A stretch of DNA of 64,000 bases from the NCBI GenBank assembly GCA_905221615.1, contig CAJNDT010005923.1, positions 318,064 to 382,063 on the forward strand, read 5' to 3'. Below are positions 62,148-64,000 of the stretch, one piece after another. The notes under the pieces are model-generated. The model saw only the letters and a program-made list of their open reading frames with translations, was not told the origin of the DNA and did not search any database. Position numbers and translations under genes: made by a program. The stretch's first letter is position 1. Every line of letters begins with the position of its first letter. This stretch comes from Symbiodinium sp. CCMP2592. Its lineage: Eukaryota; Sar; Dinophyceae; Suessiales; Symbiodiniaceae.

Positions 62148-62680
62148 GTAGTAGAGTCGCCGAAGGACCGACTACCCTACCTGGAATACATCCTGAAAGC
62201 TGAGCTGATGCTTCAGTTTCTTGACAAAAACATGATTTGGAAGCCTAGACACAAAATCACATTCTCAACTTCCTGCTCCTTGCTTTGCTATAGCCTCACG
62301 GAGCCTTAAAGCAGGTCTGTGTACATCTATGTGTATATAACATGATATGATATAATATGACATTATAATATAACCTGATATAACAGAAAGAAATATGCTT
62401 ACACGTAAAAAGTCTTTAACTCGACCCTGCGCGGCAAGGCTTAGGATTCAGGTTTCTGGTGAAATTGAAACATCTATGGACATAGACTGGAATAATCTGG
62501 CTTGGTTTATGTCTATGTCTGCACAGCCCGACCCCAACAACCCCTCACAAACCCTGTCAACGCCGCATACCTAAACCCTAAACCCTAAGCCCTAAAACCC
62601 AACCTTGCGGAACTTGTAGCGCGCAAGACATCAGAAGACCCCAGGAGATTACGGGAGGAACCCTGGACTTCTCAGACGCA
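62148..62680. other. No gene; ATGATATAATAT repeats 62336-62390
   Basis: Short AT-rich direct repeats (TGATATGATATAATATGACA). CCCTAAACCCTAAGCCCTAA near 62573. Confidence 0.45.
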
Positions 62681-62786
62681 AACCTGTCTTCTGAAATATA
62701 CTTTAAATTATAGTAGGATCCCTAATATGATTTAAGGTATATTCCTTAATTAAGGGATATTGGAGTCTCTGGGAACCTGTCTTCTG
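62681..62786 (+). mobile_element. HP-I, left-truncated, with 13-bp target duplication
   Basis: Only the core and right arm are present (62694-62773: AAATATACTTTAAATTATAG ... GGGATATTGGAGTCTCTGGG). The left 30 or so bases of HP-I are missing. Yet AACCTGTCTTCTG flanks the truncated element exactly on both sides (62681-62693, 62774-62786). Confidence 0.93.
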
Positions 62787-62861
62787 TATGTTACAGTCAC
62801 CAGCGAAATAAATTTCCAGGTGCAGTTTAGGTTCGAAAACTTTCTGCTCACAGAACTCCCC
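62787..62861. other. Short spacer, nothing recognised
   Basis: Unique sequence between HP-I and a heptamer array. Confidence 0.4.
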
Positions 62862-62980
62862 GACGCCCTAAAACCCTCAACTCTGAAACCCTAAACCCCC
62901 AGGCCCTTAAACCCTAAAGCCCTAAGCCATAAAAGCCCTAAACCTCTACAGCCCTAGAGCCCTAAGAAGCCCTAAAGCTC
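62862..62980 (-). repeat. Degenerate C-strand heptamer array
   Basis: CCCTAAAACCCTCAAC, AAACCCTAAAGCCCTAAGCC and GCCCTAGAGCCCTAAGAAGC words; the AGCCCTAA variant dominates the right half. Confidence 0.85.
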
Positions 62981-63089
62981 ACAGCCGGCCTGCATCACGC
63001 GGCTGAAGTATCGCAAGCCCTGGGCATAGCGCCAGCGCAGCTGCCAGGGCTCCCCTGTGCCAGTAGCCGCTTCATGCCGACTTCGGCTA

Positions 63090-63255
63090 GGGGTGGATTA
63101 GGAGGTTCAAGGGGTTCAGGGGGGTTTCGGGGTTTAGGTAGGGTGCTTCGGGGGGTTTAAGGGGTAGGGTGCGGGGCTTAGGGGGTTTAAGGGGTCTCGG
63201 GGTTCAGAGCTTAGGGGGGCTTGGCAGTTCAGGGCTTGGAGGTCCAGGGCTTAGG
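63090..63255 (+). repeat. G-rich degenerate heptamer array
   Basis: GGGGTTCAGGGGGGTTTCGG, GGGTAGGGTGCGGGGCTTAG and TTAAGGGGTCTCGGGGTTCA words. Frequent runs of four to six G make it a quadruplex candidate. Confidence 0.8.
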
Positions 63256-63858
63256 CTTGTGGCTGTGTGCACGAATGTAGGAGCCAGGCGGATAATCAAT
63301 TTGAACATGTTGTTAATTGCTGTGCGTAGTAGACTGAAAGTAGTACACATTACATTGAAAGGAACCGACAGTTGTTTTGGTGTGGTTATACCCCCCGTTG
63401 CAGGCTATCAGGCGTCACAATGATTGGGACCCTGCGAAAGGGCTGAGAGGGTATGAGGGCTTCAGGACTGAGGCTTCCGGAGCTGGTTTCCAGACTCTCT
63501 CGAATAGCTTTTGAGAGTGAATGGGAGCTAACTTACAAGTAAGAACTTGGTCGATATTGAAAAATCGATCAGGTTCGGCGGATAAGGTATATGGGGGCTG
63601 CAAGAGGAAATTCTTGCTGACAATGCGAACCCCAAACCCTAAACACCTAACCCAACTAAGCCCTAAACACTTGTAGATCCCTTTATAGACTAGAGACCCC
63701 TTCCAGTAAACCCCCAAAAAGTTGGACACCGGATTAATGACAATACCCTAAACCCTAATCGTCTAAAGAAAGCCTAAGAGGAACCCCTGAAAGGAACAAG
63801 AGACGCGCCTCAGAAGCAAGGTCCGAGACTTGACAAATATGTTGTCCATGCCGAAACC
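63256..63858. other. No gene recognised
   Basis: Unique sequence; CCCTAAACACCTAACCC near 63638. Minus frame 63415-63729 has no motif. Confidence 0.4.
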
Positions 63859-64000
63859 ACGGTTTAGGGTCTTAGGATTTTTTTTTAAGTTAGGTTGTCT
63901 TAGGATTCGGGATCTCGGGTCTTAGGGTTTAGGTTCGAAGTTTAGGGCTTCGGTTCTTAGGGTCTTTGGGGTCAGGGTCTTGGGAATTAGGACTTAGGAC
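63859..64000 (+). repeat. Degenerate G-strand heptamers to window end
   Basis: GGTTTAGGGTCTTAGGA, GTCTTAGGGTTTAGGTTCG and GGTTCTTAGGGTCTTTGGGG words; a variant TCTTAGG dominates. Continues past the window edge. Confidence 0.75.

Overview
The window looks like nuclear DNA of a dinoflagellate, most likely a member of Symbiodiniaceae or a close relative. Three things point there. (1) Degenerate TTTAGGG/CCCTAAA heptamers, the plant/alveolate-type telomere word, are scattered through almost every kilobase in both orientations. (2) The only convincing intact gene encodes an N-terminal ubiquitin-like fold followed by ten RCC1-like repeats of the GDGSVVTWG...QLKNVQQIQAS type, a protein style I associate with dinoflagellates. 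(3) Translations of the hairpin repeats give peptides that I recall as common in predicted Symbiodiniaceae proteins; this is memory and needs a BLASTP check. There is nothing bacterial here: no operons, no ribosome binding sites, no CRISPR. I recognised no rRNA, tRNA or spliced-leader gene.

Genes are very sparse. The UBL/RCC1-like gene lies at 11288-12748 on the minus strand. A broken LINE-type reverse transcriptase lies at 47868-48699 (minus). A decayed tract of 29-residue repeats lies at 32375-32640 (minus), next to a roughly 1 kb GC-rich minisatellite at 31270-32340. A TGA-interrupted frame at 16055-16525 (minus) may be a gene relic. Most other open frames fall in microsatellites, heptamer tracts or hairpin repeats and are not credible as genes.

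The dominant content is a large, diverse population of short (about 65-200 bp) fold-back elements. I name about 20 families HP-A to HP-V (letters not all used). Each family has its own long terminal inverted repeat (TIR), and many share internal words such as GGATCCTACTATTTAGGGTA and CCCTAAT/ATTAGGG. Several copies show target-site duplications (TSDs): TA for HP-A, 5 bp for one HP-C, 9-10 bp for HP-L and HP-M, 13 bp for a left-truncated HP-I, and 14 bp for one HP-B. They cluster into 'hairpin islands', nest in one another, form composites, and show core/arm mixing.

Layout: 1-11 kb, hairpins B, C, A, J, M, K, P, S with heptamer arrays and a TAG array flanked by an 18-bp direct repeat; 10.2-11.0 kb, a GA-rich repeat block; 11.3-12.7 kb, the gene; 13-30 kb, hairpins plus large microsatellites; 31.2-32.6 kb, coding-like minisatellite and 29-aa relic; 33-36.6 kb, convergent heptamers and TA/TGTC arrays; 36.9-50 kb, dense hairpins and the RT relic; 50-64 kb, more hairpins, a microsatellite-rich stretch (54.4-57.1 kb) and the densest hairpin island (60573-61353).

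All calls were made by eye from sequence. Hairpin boundaries are good to a few bases where a TSD is visible, otherwise to about 5-10 bases.
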